From Bauldia sp. (GTDB lineage Bacteria > Pseudomonadota > Alphaproteobacteria > Rhizobiales > Kaistiaceae), in contig JAGRKY010000050.1 in NCBI GenBank assembly GCA_020442095.1, positions 1 to 10,861 on the forward strand: 10,861 nt of DNA, in the 5' to 3' direction. Shown piece by piece: positions 1 through 7,806 of the stretch; positions within the stretch are counted from its first letter, which is position 1; the number at the start of each line of letters is the position of its first letter. The notes under the pieces are model-generated. The model had not been told where the DNA came from. It saw nothing but the letters and a program-made list of their open reading frames with translations, and searched no databases. Made by a program: the position numbers and the translations under genes.

Positions 1-632
1 TGGTCGATCGCCTCGCCGGCGAGATCGCCGAGGCCCATCGCTTCGGCACGAAGGTCGGGGTCGTCGCGGGTGGCGGCAACTTCCTTCGTGGCGCTACCTT
101 TGCCGGCAATGGCGGCAATCGCGTCGCCGGCGACCAGATGGGCATGCTCGGGACGGTGATGAACGCCATCGCGTTCCGCGAGGCGCTCGAACGCCAGGGC
201 GTCGCGGCCCGCATCTTCTCGGCGATGCCGGTCCCCACTGTCTGCGAAACCTTCACCCAGCGCGATGCCGACCGGGCTTTCGAGGCCGGCGAGGTCCTGC
301 TTTTCGCGGGTGGAACGGGCAATCCTTTCTTCACGACCGATACGGGCGCGGCGCTGCGCGCAGCGGAAATGCGCTGCGACGCCCTGTTCAAGGGGACCCA
401 GGTCGACGGTATCTATTCGGCCGACCCGAAGCTCGACCCGAATGCGGAGCGCTACAGCCGGCTGACCCATGCCGAAGTGCTCGCCAAGGGGCTCGAAGTG
501 ATGGATGTCGCGGCCGTCTCGCTTGCCCGCGACAACGGTATTCCGGTAATCGTGTTTTCAATCCTTCAGCCGGGCGCAATCGTTGCTATTCTGAAGGGCG
601 AGGGGCAGTCGACGATCGTTACCGACCGTTGA
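1..632 (+). CDS. pyrH: UMP kinase, 3' part (5' end outside window)
   Basis: UMP kinase phosphorylates UMP to UDP with ATP in the cytoplasm, supplying pyrimidine nucleotides and, through UTP, UDP-sugars such as UDP-GlcNAc for wall and lipid A synthesis. The reading frame is open from base 3, giving 209 visible residues. The family is about 240 residues long, so roughly 30 N-terminal residues, with the first lysine/glycine phosphate-binding segment, lie upstream. Visible family motifs are VVAGGGNFLRG (first third), GDQMGML in the UMP-binding region, GTGNPFFTTDT, and VDGIYSADP followed by the VMDVAA helix. It aligns by recall with E. coli PyrH without an obvious gap and ends in a TGA at 630-632. 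This is the bacterial amino-acid-kinase-fold UMP kinase, not the eukaryotic type. tsf is the expected upstream neighbour; frr follows 55 bases downstream. Confidence 0.97.
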   Translation, partial: VDRLAGEIAEAHRFGTKVGVVAGGGNFLRGATFAGNGGNRVAGDQMGMLGTVMNAIAFREALERQGVAARIFSAMPVPTVCETFTQRDADRAFEAGEVLLFAGGTGNPFFTTDTGAALRAAEMRCDALFKGTQVDGIYSADPKLDPNAERYSRLTHAEVLAKGLEVMDVAAVSLARDNGIPVIVFSILQPGAIVAILKGEGQSTIVTDR

Positions 633-659
633 GGCCGCCGACCGGCACAAGGGGTCGGT
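621..659 (+). other. Possible alternative hairpins at the pyrH-frr junction
   Basis: The segment GGTCGGT at 653-659 can pair with ACCGACC at 621-627, which spans the end of pyrH (7 perfect pairs). It can instead pair with CCGACC at 638-643 (6 pairs with a 9-base loop, plus a possible outer G-U). The two pairings exclude each other. No T run follows, so this does not look like an intrinsic terminator. It may be an mRNA-processing or stability element, or chance in G+C-rich sequence. Confidence 0.3.
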
Positions 660-676
660 ACAGATCGCCAGCCGAT

Positions 677-682
677 AGGAAA
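677..682 (+). promoter_or_regulatory. Ribosome binding site of frr
   Basis: AGGAAA lies 5 bases before the ATG at 688. It supports that start codon and the 182-residue form of Frr. Confidence 0.6.
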
Positions 683-687
683 TCGAC

Positions 688-1236
688 ATGGATTTGAATG
701 ATCTCGAACGCCGCATGAAAGGCGCCATCTCCGTCCTCAAGACCGAGCTTGCCGGGCTGCGGACCGGACGGGCCTCGGCCAACCTGCTCGAGCCCATTCA
801 GGTCGAAGTCTACGGGTCGTCGATGCCGCTCAACCAGGTGGCGACGATCACCGTGCCCGAACCGCGCATGCTGTCGGTGCAGGTGTGGGATAGGGCGAAC
901 GCGCAGGCGGTCGACCGCGCGATCCGGGAATCGAGCCTCGGCCTCAACCCGATCAGCGAGGGACAGCTCTTGCGGATCCCGATTCCGGAGCTCAATGCCG
1001 AACGCCGCCAGGAACTGGTCAAGGTCGCGCATAAATATGCCGAGCAGGCCAAAGTGGCCGTCCGCCACGTCCGGCGCGACGGGCTCGATACGCTGAAGAA
1101 GGAAGAAAAAGAGGGCGGCATGGGCGAGGACGAGAGCCACGGGCTCGCCGACCAGATCCAGAAGCTGACCGACGGCTCGATCACCGAGATCGACGAGATG
1201 CTCGCCCAGAAGGAATCCGAAATCACTCAGGTCTGA
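688..1236 (+). CDS. frr: Ribosome recycling factor
   Basis: Frr (RRF) works with EF-G and IF3 to split the post-termination ribosome so that it can start again. The 182-residue product is close to the usual 185-186. It shows the family's two-domain plan: an N-terminal helix, then RTGRAS near residues 27-32, the domain II beta segment with [11 protein letters not shown] and [13 protein letters not shown], and the long C-terminal helices with the arginine-rich HVRRDG segment, which holds the functionally important arginine of the family. The tail ends in a TQV like many alphaproteobacterial homologues. The start at 688 is chosen for its AGGAAA site 5 bases upstream. It lies between pyrH (55-base gap) and uppS (22-base gap) and is probably co-transcribed with both. 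Nothing is unusual in the protein itself. Confidence 0.98.
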   Translation: MDLNDLERRMKGAISVLKTELAGLRTGRASANLLEPIQVEVYGSSMPLNQVATITVPEPRMLSVQVWDRANAQAVDRAIRESSLGLNPISEGQLLRIPIPELNAERRQELVKVAHKYAEQAKVAVRHVRRDGLDTLKKEEKEGGMGEDESHGLADQIQKLTDGSITEIDEMLAQKESEITQV

Positions 1237-1258
1237 GGGCGATCCGCTGGGTGCCGCC

Positions 1259-2017
1259 ATGAGACCGCAGGCCAGAGAGCGTACCGTGGTTACGGATGCG
1301 AATGCCGGTGGAGGCGGTCCGCCTGTCCATGTGGCAATCATCATGGACGGCAACGGCCGATGGGCGGAAGCTCGCGGCCTGCCGCGCAGCGAAGGCCATC
1401 GCCGTGGTGTCGAGGCGGTCCGCCGCACGGTGACGGCGGCCTCGGACCTTGGCGTCAAGTACCTCACGCTTTTCAGCTTTTCGTCGGAGAACTGGTCGCG
1501 TCCGCCGGCCGAGGTCGAATTCCTCTTCGGCCTGTTGCGCATGTTCATCCGGCGGGATCTCGCCCGACTGCACCGCCAGGGCGTCCGCATCCAGGTCATC
1601 GGCTCGCGCGACGGCCTGCCCAAGGACATTGCCGGACTGATCGACGAGGCCGAGGCGAAGACCGCCGCCAATACCGGCCTCTGCATGGTCGTCGCGTTCA
1701 ACTATGGCGGCCGGGACGAGATAACGCGCGCCGCGCGGCGGATCGCCGCCAAGGTTGCCGAGGGGGGCGTCGATCCCGACGAGATCGACGAGGCGATGTT
1801 CGCCGCCCATCTCGACACCGCGAAGATGCCCGATCCTGATCTGCTGATCCGGACCAGCGGCGAGATGCGGCTCAGCAACTTCCTGCTCTGGCAGGCGGCC
1901 TACGCGGAATTCGTCTTCCTGCCGCTCCATTGGCCGGATTTCGACGAGGCGGCGCTCAAGTCGGCCATCGAACAGTTTTCGCAGCGTTCGCGCCGTTTCG
2001 GCGGAAGGCTCAAGTGA
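1259..2017 (+). CDS. uppS: Undecaprenyl diphosphate synthase (cis-prenyltransferase)
   Basis: UppS adds isopentenyl diphosphate units in cis to farnesyl diphosphate to make C55 undecaprenyl diphosphate, the lipid carrier for peptidoglycan, O-antigen and capsule precursors. The 252-residue protein has every signature of the family: [10 protein letters not shown] at residues 27-36 with the Mg-binding aspartate at Asp30, GHRRG at 46-50, FSFSSENW at 72-79, RTSGE at 198-202, then SNFLLWQ and YAE at 215-217, and a closing RRFGG. The first 20 residues are a variable, glycine-rich extension; a GTG at codon 10 (base 1286) is an alternative start, because the Shine-Dalgarno signal before 1259 is poor. 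Its substrate comes from the MEP pathway, whose Dxr step is encoded two genes downstream. The stop overlaps the cdsA start. Confidence 0.97.
   Translation: MRPQARERTVVTDANAGGGGPPVHVAIIMDGNGRWAEARGLPRSEGHRRGVEAVRRTVTAASDLGVKYLTLFSFSSENWSRPPAEVEFLFGLLRMFIRRDLARLHRQGVRIQVIGSRDGLPKDIAGLIDEAEAKTAANTGLCMVVAFNYGGRDEITRAARRIAAKVAEGGVDPDEIDEAMFAAHLDTAKMPDPDLLIRTSGEMRLSNFLLWQAAYAEFVFLPLHWPDFDEAALKSAIEQFSQRSRRFGGRLK
2003..2008 (+). promoter_or_regulatory. Ribosome binding site of cdsA inside uppS
   Basis: GGAAGG, within the last codons of uppS, sits 5 bases before a GTG at 2014 that is in frame with cdsA. This site decides for GTG 2014 over the in-frame ATG at 2053. Confidence 0.65.
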
Positions 2018-2853
2018 ATGGGGCCGCTGGCGGAGCGGTCTCGGCAGCGCCGATGATCGCCGGTCCCGACCTCGCGCCGCGGATCGCTTCGGCCATCGTC
2101 CTGGGTACGGTCGCCGTGCTGGCCGCATGGTGGGGCGGCATCGCGATGGCGGTGCTGGTGACCCTTGCGGCGGCCATCGTCCACCTCGAATGGACCGGGA
2201 TCACCGAAGGCTCCCAGCCTGCCGCGATCGCCTTCACCGGCTGCGTCGCCGTGACAGTGTTTGTCGCCGGAATCGGCCATATCGAAGTGGCGGCTATCGT
2301 CGGCTGCCTTCTAGCCGTGATCGCGGTTGTGGCAGGCCCCCGGCCATGGCGGCCGGCGGGCGTGGTCTACGCCTCGGCCTTCGGGCTTTCGCTGCTTGCC
2401 CTGCGGGATTCGGCCGACGGCCTCGCCGCGATCGGCTTCCTCTTCGCCGTGGTCTGGGGCACCGATATCGGCGCCTATTTCGCCGGCAGGGCGATTGGCG
2501 GGCCCAAGCTCTGGCCGGCGGTTTCACCGAAGAAGACGTGGTCCGGGGCGATCGGCGGCCTCTGCACTGCGGTCGTCGCGGGCCTTGCCGTCGCCTGGGG
2601 CGTCGGAGTGCCGGTCGGACTCGCCCTCGTCGTCGTCGCCCTCGTCCTGTCGATCGCGGGGCAATTCGGCGATCTCTTCGAATCCTTCGTCAAGCGCCAC
2701 TTCGGCGTGAAGGATTCCGGCTCGATCATTCCCGGCCATGGCGGGTTGATGGATCGGGTCGACGCCCTGATTTTCGCAGGGGTTGTCGCAGTCTTGACCG
2801 GGATGATCCATAGTGGTGGTACCGACGCAGCAAGAGGCCTGATCAGGTGGTGA
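2014..2853 (+). CDS. cdsA: Phosphatidate cytidylyltransferase (CDP-diacylglycerol synthase)
   Basis: CdsA is an inner-membrane enzyme that makes CDP-diacylglycerol from phosphatidic acid and CTP, the branch point for bacterial phospholipids. Starting from GTG 2014 the protein has 279 residues, near the E. coli length of about 285. It is strongly hydrophobic over most of its length, with several membrane segments. The diagnostic C-terminal signature spans residues 224-250 and fits the family pattern S-x-x-K-R-x4-K-D-x-G-x2-I-P-x-H-G-G-x-x-D-R-x-D completely. SPKKTW at 171-176 is a second conserved block. The frame is open further upstream to 1930, but that part overlaps uppS and is not family-like. 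GTG 2014 has a good ribosome site and forms a GTGA overlap with the uppS stop, which suggests translational coupling. The end overlaps dxr. Confidence 0.97.
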   Translation: MNGAAGGAVSAAPMIAGPDLAPRIASAIVLGTVAVLAAWWGGIAMAVLVTLAAAIVHLEWTGITEGSQPAAIAFTGCVAVTVFVAGIGHIEVAAIVGCLLAVIAVVAGPRPWRPAGVVYASAFGLSLLALRDSADGLAAIGFLFAVVWGTDIGAYFAGRAIGGPKLWPAVSPKKTWSGAIGGLCTAVVAGLAVAWGVGVPVGLALVVVALVLSIAGQFGDLFESFVKRHFGVKDSGSIIPGHGGLMDRVDALIFAGVVAVLTGMIHSGGTDAARGLIRW

Positions 2854-4091
2854 ACATCCCCGTTTCCTCGGCTCCGGAAGGGGTTTCCGCAGCGGCGTCG
2901 CCGGAGCGGGTGAAACGCATTTCGATCTTCGGTGCGACCGGTTCGATCGGCACCAATACGCTCGCCGTCATCGCCGACAGGCCGGGGGAATTCGAGGTCG
3001 AGGCCGTCACCGCCTTCGGAAATGCCGAGAACCTTGCCCGGGTGGCGAAGCAGGTCGGCGCCAAGGTCGCGGTCATTGCCGACCGCAACGGCCAGAAGAC
3101 CCTCGAGGAAGCGCTGGCCGGCACGGGAATCGAGGCGGCGTCGGGCGAGAAGGGGATCCAGGAGGCCGCATCGCGGCCGGTCGACGTGGTTGTCGCCGGA
3201 ATCGTCGGGGCGGCCGGACTTTCGCCGACCCTTGCCGCCATCCAGGCCGGCTCGAACATCGCCCTGGCGAACAAGGAATGCCTGGTTTGCGCCGGCGAAC
3301 TCTTCATGAAGGCGGCGGAAGAGGCCGGCTCGCGCATCCTCCCGGTCGATTCCGAGCATAACGCGGTCTTCCAGGCACTCGGCAGCAACGCGATCGAGGA
3401 TGTCGACAGGATCATCCTGACCGCTTCCGGCGGCCCGTTCCGCGACTGGACGAAGCAGGCGATGGCCGCGGCGTCGCCCGAGGAAGCCATCAAGCACCCC
3501 AACTGGTCGATGGGCCCCAAGATCAGCGTCGATTCGGCGACGCTGATGAACAAGGGCCTCGAGCTGATCGAAGCCCACCACCTCTTCGGCGTCGGCAACG
3601 ACCGGCTCGACGTGCTCGTCCACCCGCAGTCGATCGTCCACGGCATGGTCGCCTTCAAGGACGGGACGATCATCTCGGCGATGAGCGCGCCTGACATGCG
3701 GATGCCGATCGCCCATTGCCTGTCCTGGCCGGAGCGCGGCGCGGATGCAGGGCTTGGGCTCGACCTCGCCAAGGTCGGCCGGCTGACCTTCGAGAAGCCG
3801 GATCTCGACCGCTTTCCCGCGTTGCGGGTCGCGCGCGAGGCGCTCGACGCGGGCGGATGGGCGACAAACACGCTGAACGCCGCCAACGAGGTCGCCGTCG
3901 CCGCCTATCTGGCGGGCAATCTCGGCTTCCTCGAAATAGCCCGATTGGTCGAGGATACCATCGCGGAGGTCGCTTCGGCCGGCCTCGACCGGACGCCTGA
4001 GACCATCAAGGACGCACTCGCGCTCGACAAGGAAGGGCGACGTATCGCGACCGGGCTGATCGCCCGGTTCCAGCAAAAGTCATCTCGCTAA
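2847..4091 (+). CDS. dxr: 1-deoxy-D-xylulose 5-phosphate reductoisomerase
   Basis: Dxr (IspC) rearranges and reduces 1-deoxy-D-xylulose 5-phosphate to 2-C-methyl-D-erythritol 4-phosphate with NADPH and a divalent metal, the first committed step of the MEP isoprenoid pathway and the target of fosmidomycin. The 414-residue protein begins with about 23 variable residues, then the NADPH-binding GATGSIG at 29-35. ANKECLV, VDSEHN with the metal ligands Asp168 and Glu170, TASGGPFRDW, and ISVDSATLMNKGLE with Lys236 and the third ligand Glu239 follow in family order, then HPQSIVHGMV and LNAANEVAV. Two GTG codons stand in tandem at 2847 and 2850. I chose 2847 because AGAGG at 2833-2837 is 9 bases away, but 2850 would give an exact GTGA overlap with the cdsA stop. 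The position after cdsA is typical of alphaproteobacteria. Confidence 0.98.
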   Translation: MVNIPVSSAPEGVSAAASPERVKRISIFGATGSIGTNTLAVIADRPGEFEVEAVTAFGNAENLARVAKQVGAKVAVIADRNGQKTLEEALAGTGIEAASGEKGIQEAASRPVDVVVAGIVGAAGLSPTLAAIQAGSNIALANKECLVCAGELFMKAAEEAGSRILPVDSEHNAVFQALGSNAIEDVDRIILTASGGPFRDWTKQAMAAASPEEAIKHPNWSMGPKISVDSATLMNKGLELIEAHHLFGVGNDRLDVLVHPQSIVHGMVAFKDGTIISAMSAPDMRMPIAHCLSWPERGADAGLGLDLAKVGRLTFEKPDLDRFPALRVAREALDAGGWATNTLNAANEVAVAAYLAGNLGFLEIARLVEDTIAEVASAGLDRTPETIKDALALDKEGRRIATGLIARFQQKSSR

Positions 4092-4106
4092 GGGAAGAAG
4101 CTGCGC

Positions 4107-5252
4107 ATGGAAGCCCTCGGCTTTCTCGAAAATTTCGGTTCGACTGCAATCGGTTACGTCCTTCCGTTCCTGTTTGTCCTGACCATCGTGGTGTTCTTCC
4201 ACGAACTCGGTCACTTCATTGCCGCGCGGCGCTGCGGGGTCGGCGTACAGGTGTTTTCGGTCGGCTTCGGACCGGAACTCATCGGCTTCAACGATCGCAA
4301 GGGCACGCGGTGGCGGCTGTCGCTGATTCCGCTCGGCGGCTTTGTGCGTTTCGTCGGCGACGAGAACGAGGCGAGCCAGACCGACGCCAAGGCCGTGGCG
4401 GCAATGGACGAGGACGAAAGGCGCCGGGCTTTCGCCACCAAGAGCGTTGGCGCGCGGGCCCTGATCGTCGCCGCCGGACCGATCGCCAATTTCATCCTGG
4501 CAATTGCGATTTTCACTGCGATTTTCACGATTTACGGCCGGCAGGTGACCACCCCCCGGGTCGACGATGTCGTCGTCGGTAGCCCCGCCGAACGCGCCGG
4601 CTTCAAGGACGGCGACATCATCGTCGAGATCGACGGCGAGCCGATCACCGATTTCTCGCAGCTGCAGCGGATCGTCAGCATCAGTTCCGATGTCGAACTG
4701 ACATTCGTCGTCCAGCGCGGCGAGGAGAGGGTGACCCTGACGGCGACTCCGGAGCGGCAGGAGATCACCGACCGCTTCGGCAACAAGCACCGCGTCGGAA
4801 TCCTTGGAATCCAGCGAAACACCACCGGTGCGGACATCAAGGTCGAGACCTATTCGCCGATCCAGGCGGTCGGCATGGCGGTGTCCGAGACGTGGTTCGT
4901 GACCGAGCGGACGCTGTCCTACCTCTTCGCGGTGGTCGTCGGCCGGGAATCGGCCGATCAGCTCGGCGGACCGCTGAGAGTCGCCGAAGTCTCCGCCCAG
5001 GTGGCGACGATCGGCTTCATCGCGCTGATAAACCTCGCCGCAATTCTTTCGATCTCGATCGGGCTGATCAACCTTTTCCCGGTACCGATGCTCGACGGCG
5101 GCCACCTGCTTTATTTCGCGGTCGAGGCGATCCGCGGCCGGCCGCTCAGCGAAAAGGCCCAGGACGTTGGTTTCAGGATTGGTTTCGCAGCCGTGCTGAT
5201 GTTAATGATTTTCGCAACCTGGAACGATATTATTCATTTGAGTTCCTTGTAA
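4107..5252 (+). CDS. rseP: RIP metalloprotease RseP (site-2 protease), single PDZ
   Basis: RseP-type enzymes are zinc proteases that cut membrane-spanning substrates inside the inner membrane, such as anti-sigma factors, remnant signal peptides, or PodJ by the Caulobacter homologue MmpA. The zinc site HELGH is at residues 32-36 in the first membrane segment, and the distal LDGGH motif with the zinc-binding Asp330 is in a later one. A second membrane segment follows GPIAN at 124-128. One PDZ domain occupies about residues 150-218 (SPAERAGFKDGD and after), and the last membrane segment is near 352-374. The 381-residue length and single PDZ differ from the two-PDZ, roughly 450-residue E. coli protein but match shorter alphaproteobacterial forms. 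The ATG is preceded by AGGGAAG, which begins at the last base of dxr. The substrate in this organism cannot be read from the window. Confidence 0.96.
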   Translation: MEALGFLENFGSTAIGYVLPFLFVLTIVVFFHELGHFIAARRCGVGVQVFSVGFGPELIGFNDRKGTRWRLSLIPLGGFVRFVGDENEASQTDAKAVAAMDEDERRRAFATKSVGARALIVAAGPIANFILAIAIFTAIFTIYGRQVTTPRVDDVVVGSPAERAGFKDGDIIVEIDGEPITDFSQLQRIVSISSDVELTFVVQRGEERVTLTATPERQEITDRFGNKHRVGILGIQRNTTGADIKVETYSPIQAVGMAVSETWFVTERTLSYLFAVVVGRESADQLGGPLRVAEVSAQVATIGFIALINLAAILSISIGLINLFPVPMLDGGHLLYFAVEAIRGRPLSEKAQDVGFRIGFAAVLMLMIFATWNDIIHLSSL

Positions 5253-5432
5253 AAAAGGGCTTCGATGCGTGTCATCGGGGCAACGCTGGGGCAGATTCGG
5301 CGACCGGGTGTGGGGGCAGGGTTGCGTGGGTTTGAAAAGGCTGTAAGTCTCGCCATCGGACGGCCGGGCAGGGCGAATCTCGCGGGGGATTGCCGTGTCT
5401 TGGGGCGAGGAGCACGGGGTATTTCTATCCAA
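5253..5432 (+). promoter_or_regulatory. Leader region between rseP and bamA
   Basis: These 180 bases are the longest gap in the window. They are G-rich and begin just after an AT-rich stretch at the end of rseP (about 5198-5257), which includes TATTAT at 5228-5233, a possible -10 element without a convincing -35. Within the leader, GGC/AATC at 5372-5379 can pair with GATT/GCC at 5388-5394 around an 8-base loop with one bulged base, and ACGGC at 5360-5364 can pair with GCCGT at 5392-5396 instead. The whole gap is also open in the bamA frame from an ATG at 5265. A separate bamA promoter or a structured 5' untranslated region is plausible, as many proteobacteria regulate bamA here, but nothing proves it. 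Confidence 0.3.
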
Positions 5433-7739
5433 ATGAATTCATTAATGTTTTCCGTTCGGAGAGTAGCCCTCGTCCTTATGCTCTCGCTGATTGCCCTCGG
5501 TGGGATCGGCGCATCGGGGTTCGGGCCGACAACAGCAGAGGCGGCCGTGGTGTCGCGCATTGTCGTTCAGGGCAATACGCGCGTCGAAGACGAGACCGTC
5601 CGCAGCTATGTCCTGATCGTTCCCGGCAAGTCGTTTACCAACGCCGATATCGACGAGTCGGTTAAGGCGCTTTACGGCACCGGCCTGTTTTCCGACGTGA
5701 ACATCACCATCAGCGGCAATGCGCTCCTTGTCGTTGTCTCGGAGAACCGCGTCGTCAAATCGGTGATCATCAAGGGCAACAAGAAGGTCAAGAACGACGA
5801 ATTGTTCGCCCTGTTGCAGACCAAGCCCCGTGGTGTGGCGACCGAGGCCAAGATACAGGGCGACGTCCAGCGGATTACGGATTACTACGCGACCCAGGGC
5901 CGTAGCGCAGCGACCGTCACCTACGAGGTGACCGACCTTCCGGACAACCGGGTCGATGTCGTCTACATCATCGACGAGGGCGACCGCACCGCGATTGGCC
6001 GGATCACTTTCGTCGGCAACAACGCTTTCTCCGAATCGCGGCTCCGCAGCGTCATCACGTCCCGCAAGCGCAGCCTCCTGACGCTGCTGAACCGCAAGGA
6101 CGTCTTCAACGAAGCCAAGCTCGCGGCCGACCAGGAAGCGCTCCGGCGGTTCTACATGAGCCACGGATATGCGGATTTCCGGGTCATTTCGGTCGACTGG
6201 GACTATGACGAGGCGTCGAGCCGCTATTCGGTGGTCTTCACCTTGGACGAGGGCGCCCGCTACCATTTCTCGACGATCGATATCGACTCGACCATCCCGG
6301 GCATCGATACCCGCAGGCTGATGCGCCTGGTCAAGACGAGGCCGGGCCGGATATTCGACTCGCGCGAAGTCGAGCAGACCGTCGAGGACATGACGATCGA
6401 GCTTTCCCGTGCGGGATACTCCTTCGTGCAGGTTCGGCCGCGCGGCGATCGGGACTACGAGAACCACACGATCTCGATCACCTACCTGATCGACGAAGGC
6501 CCGCGGATTTACGTCGAGCGGATCGAGATATACGGCAACACGAAGACCCGCGACTATGTCATCCGTCGTGAGTTCGACCTGTCCGAAGGCGACCCCTACA
6601 ACCGCGTCCTGGTCGATCGCGCAGAGCGGAACCTCCGGAATCTCGGCTACTTCAAGACCGTCGATATCCAGACGGAGCCGGGCTCGGCGCCGGACAAGGT
6701 GATCCTCGTCGTGCGCGTCGAGGAGGAATCGACAGGCGAGTTCTCGGTCGGTGCCGGTATCTCTACGGACGGCTTGGTCGCGGAAATCTCGCTCGACGAA
6801 CGAAACTTCCTCGGTCGTGGCCAGCGATTGCGAGTATCGGTCGGCTTTGGTGCGGATCAGCAGCAGTACAGCATCTCGTTCACCGACCCGTATTTCCTCG
6901 GCTACAATGTCTCGGCCGGTGTGGACGCCTACAAGACGATCCAGAACAGGTCTTCGTACCGTCCGTACATGAACGAGATCATCGGTGGCGGATTGCGGCT
7001 CGGGCTACCGATCACCGACAATCTCGTCCTCGACCTGAACTACAAGATCAACCAGAAGACGATCTCGCAGACCAAGAAGCAGACCGCGGCCTATTTCCCG
7101 AACGGCGTCTACCTGACGTCCTCGGCGGGCTACGAGCTGACCTATTCGACGCTCGACAACAACCTCGACCCGCGTGAGGGTATGTGGTTGAACGGAGCGC
7201 AGGATTTCGCCGGTCTCGGCGGCGACGTCAGCTACATGCGGTCGATCGCGGAAGCGCGCTACTACCAGCAGATCATGCCCGACAAGGATGTCGTGGGTGT
7301 CGTCCGCGTCGCCGGCGGTAATATCACCGGCCTGAATGACGACGTTCCGGTCTACGACAACTTCTTCAAGGGTGGTGAGACGGTCCGCGGTTTCGAGAGC
7401 TACGGCTACGGTCCGGTCGACATTGCGACCGGCACCCACGTCGGCGGCAAGAACTACTGGGTCGCGACGGCGGAAGTGCAGTTCCCGTTCCCGGGCATTT
7501 CGCCTGACTTCGGCTTCCGTGGCGCATTCTTCGCCGACGCCGGCAACGAGTTCGATGTCGACGTGCCGAAGGGTGCCGGGCCGGTCAACAATGCCAATCA
7601 GATCCGGTCCTCCGTCGGTGGCTCGGTGATGTGGGCTTCGCCGATCGGTACGCTGCGGGCAGACATGGCTTATGTCCTGTCCAAGGCCAAGACCGACAAG
7701 GAACAGTGGTTCCGGTTCAGCGCCGGCAGGACATTTTGA
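5433..7739 (+). CDS. bamA: Outer membrane protein assembly factor BamA
   Basis: BamA is the central Omp85-family subunit of the BAM complex, which folds and inserts beta-barrel proteins into the outer membrane. From ATG 5433 the protein has 768 residues. A signal peptide comes first: basic RR at 9-10, a hydrophobic core, and an AEA site near 35-37. Five POTRA domains follow, beginning near residues 39, 107, 186, 277 and 359, each with the typical I-x-V-x-G-N type opening (weakest in the fourth). The barrel runs from about 435 to the end, with the conserved VRGF of the L6 loop at 651-654 and a C-terminal phenylalanine as outer-membrane sorting signal. The frame is open to an ATG at 5265, which has AGGG 5 bases upstream, but the added 56 residues are arginine/glycine-rich and would precede the signal peptide. 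ATG 5445 is a shorter option. Confidence 0.97.
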   Translation: MNSLMFSVRRVALVLMLSLIALGGIGASGFGPTTAEAAVVSRIVVQGNTRVEDETVRSYVLIVPGKSFTNADIDESVKALYGTGLFSDVNITISGNALLVVVSENRVVKSVIIKGNKKVKNDELFALLQTKPRGVATEAKIQGDVQRITDYYATQGRSAATVTYEVTDLPDNRVDVVYIIDEGDRTAIGRITFVGNNAFSESRLRSVITSRKRSLLTLLNRKDVFNEAKLAADQEALRRFYMSHGYADFRVISVDWDYDEASSRYSVVFTLDEGARYHFSTIDIDSTIPGIDTRRLMRLVKTRPGRIFDSREVEQTVEDMTIELSRAGYSFVQVRPRGDRDYENHTISITYLIDEGPRIYVERIEIYGNTKTRDYVIRREFDLSEGDPYNRVLVDRAERNLRNLGYFKTVDIQTEPGSAPDKVILVVRVEEESTGEFSVGAGISTDGLVAEISLDERNFLGRGQRLRVSVGFGADQQQYSISFTDPYFLGYNVSAGVDAYKTIQNRSSYRPYMNEIIGGGLRLGLPITDNLVLDLNYKINQKTISQTKKQTAAYFPNGVYLTSSAGYELTYSTLDNNLDPREGMWLNGAQDFAGLGGDVSYMRSIAEARYYQQIMPDKDVVGVVRVAGGNITGLNDDVPVYDNFFKGGETVRGFESYGYGPVDIATGTHVGGKNYWVATAEVQFPFPGISPDFGFRGAFFADAGNEFDVDVPKGAGPVNNANQIRSSVGGSVMWASPIGTLRADMAYVLSKAKTDKEQWFRFSAGRTF

Positions 7740-7757
7740 TCGAAACAAGTTTGGCTG

Positions 7758-7792
7758 AAGGGTCGCCGCATCGTCGGCGGCCCTTGGCTTTT
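7758..7792 (+). terminator. Hairpin with short T run after bamA (terminator or attenuator)
   Basis: AAGGGTCGCCG at 7758-7768 pairs with CGGCGGCCCTT at 7775-7785 over 11 positions (ten Watson-Crick, one U-G) around a 6-base loop, CATCGT. GGCTTTT follows at 7786-7792. The stem is strong but there are only four T residues, and lpxD begins 14 bases later with no room for a separate promoter in between. A partial terminator that lowers lpxD-lpxI transcription relative to bamA, or a 3' stability hairpin, is likelier than a full stop. Confidence 0.55.
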
Positions 7793-7806
7793 CCGGGGCT
7801 CGGACG

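Noticed and set aside
1930..2013. Upstream extension of cdsA by 28 codons to 1930.
   Set aside because: It lies wholly within uppS and reads as out-of-frame uppS sequence; GTG 2014 has a good ribosome site and a stop-start overlap.
619..4076. Long minus-strand open frames, such as 619-1701 (360 codons) and 2475-4076 (533 codons).
   Set aside because: They lie opposite well-identified genes, have arginine/aspartate-rich low-complexity translations without family motifs, and are the expected shadows in G+C-rich coding DNA.
5221..5246. GGAAC ... GTTCC inverted repeat at the end of rseP as an operator.
   Set aside because: The arms are only five bases with a 16-base spacer, lie in coding sequence, and match no operator I can name.
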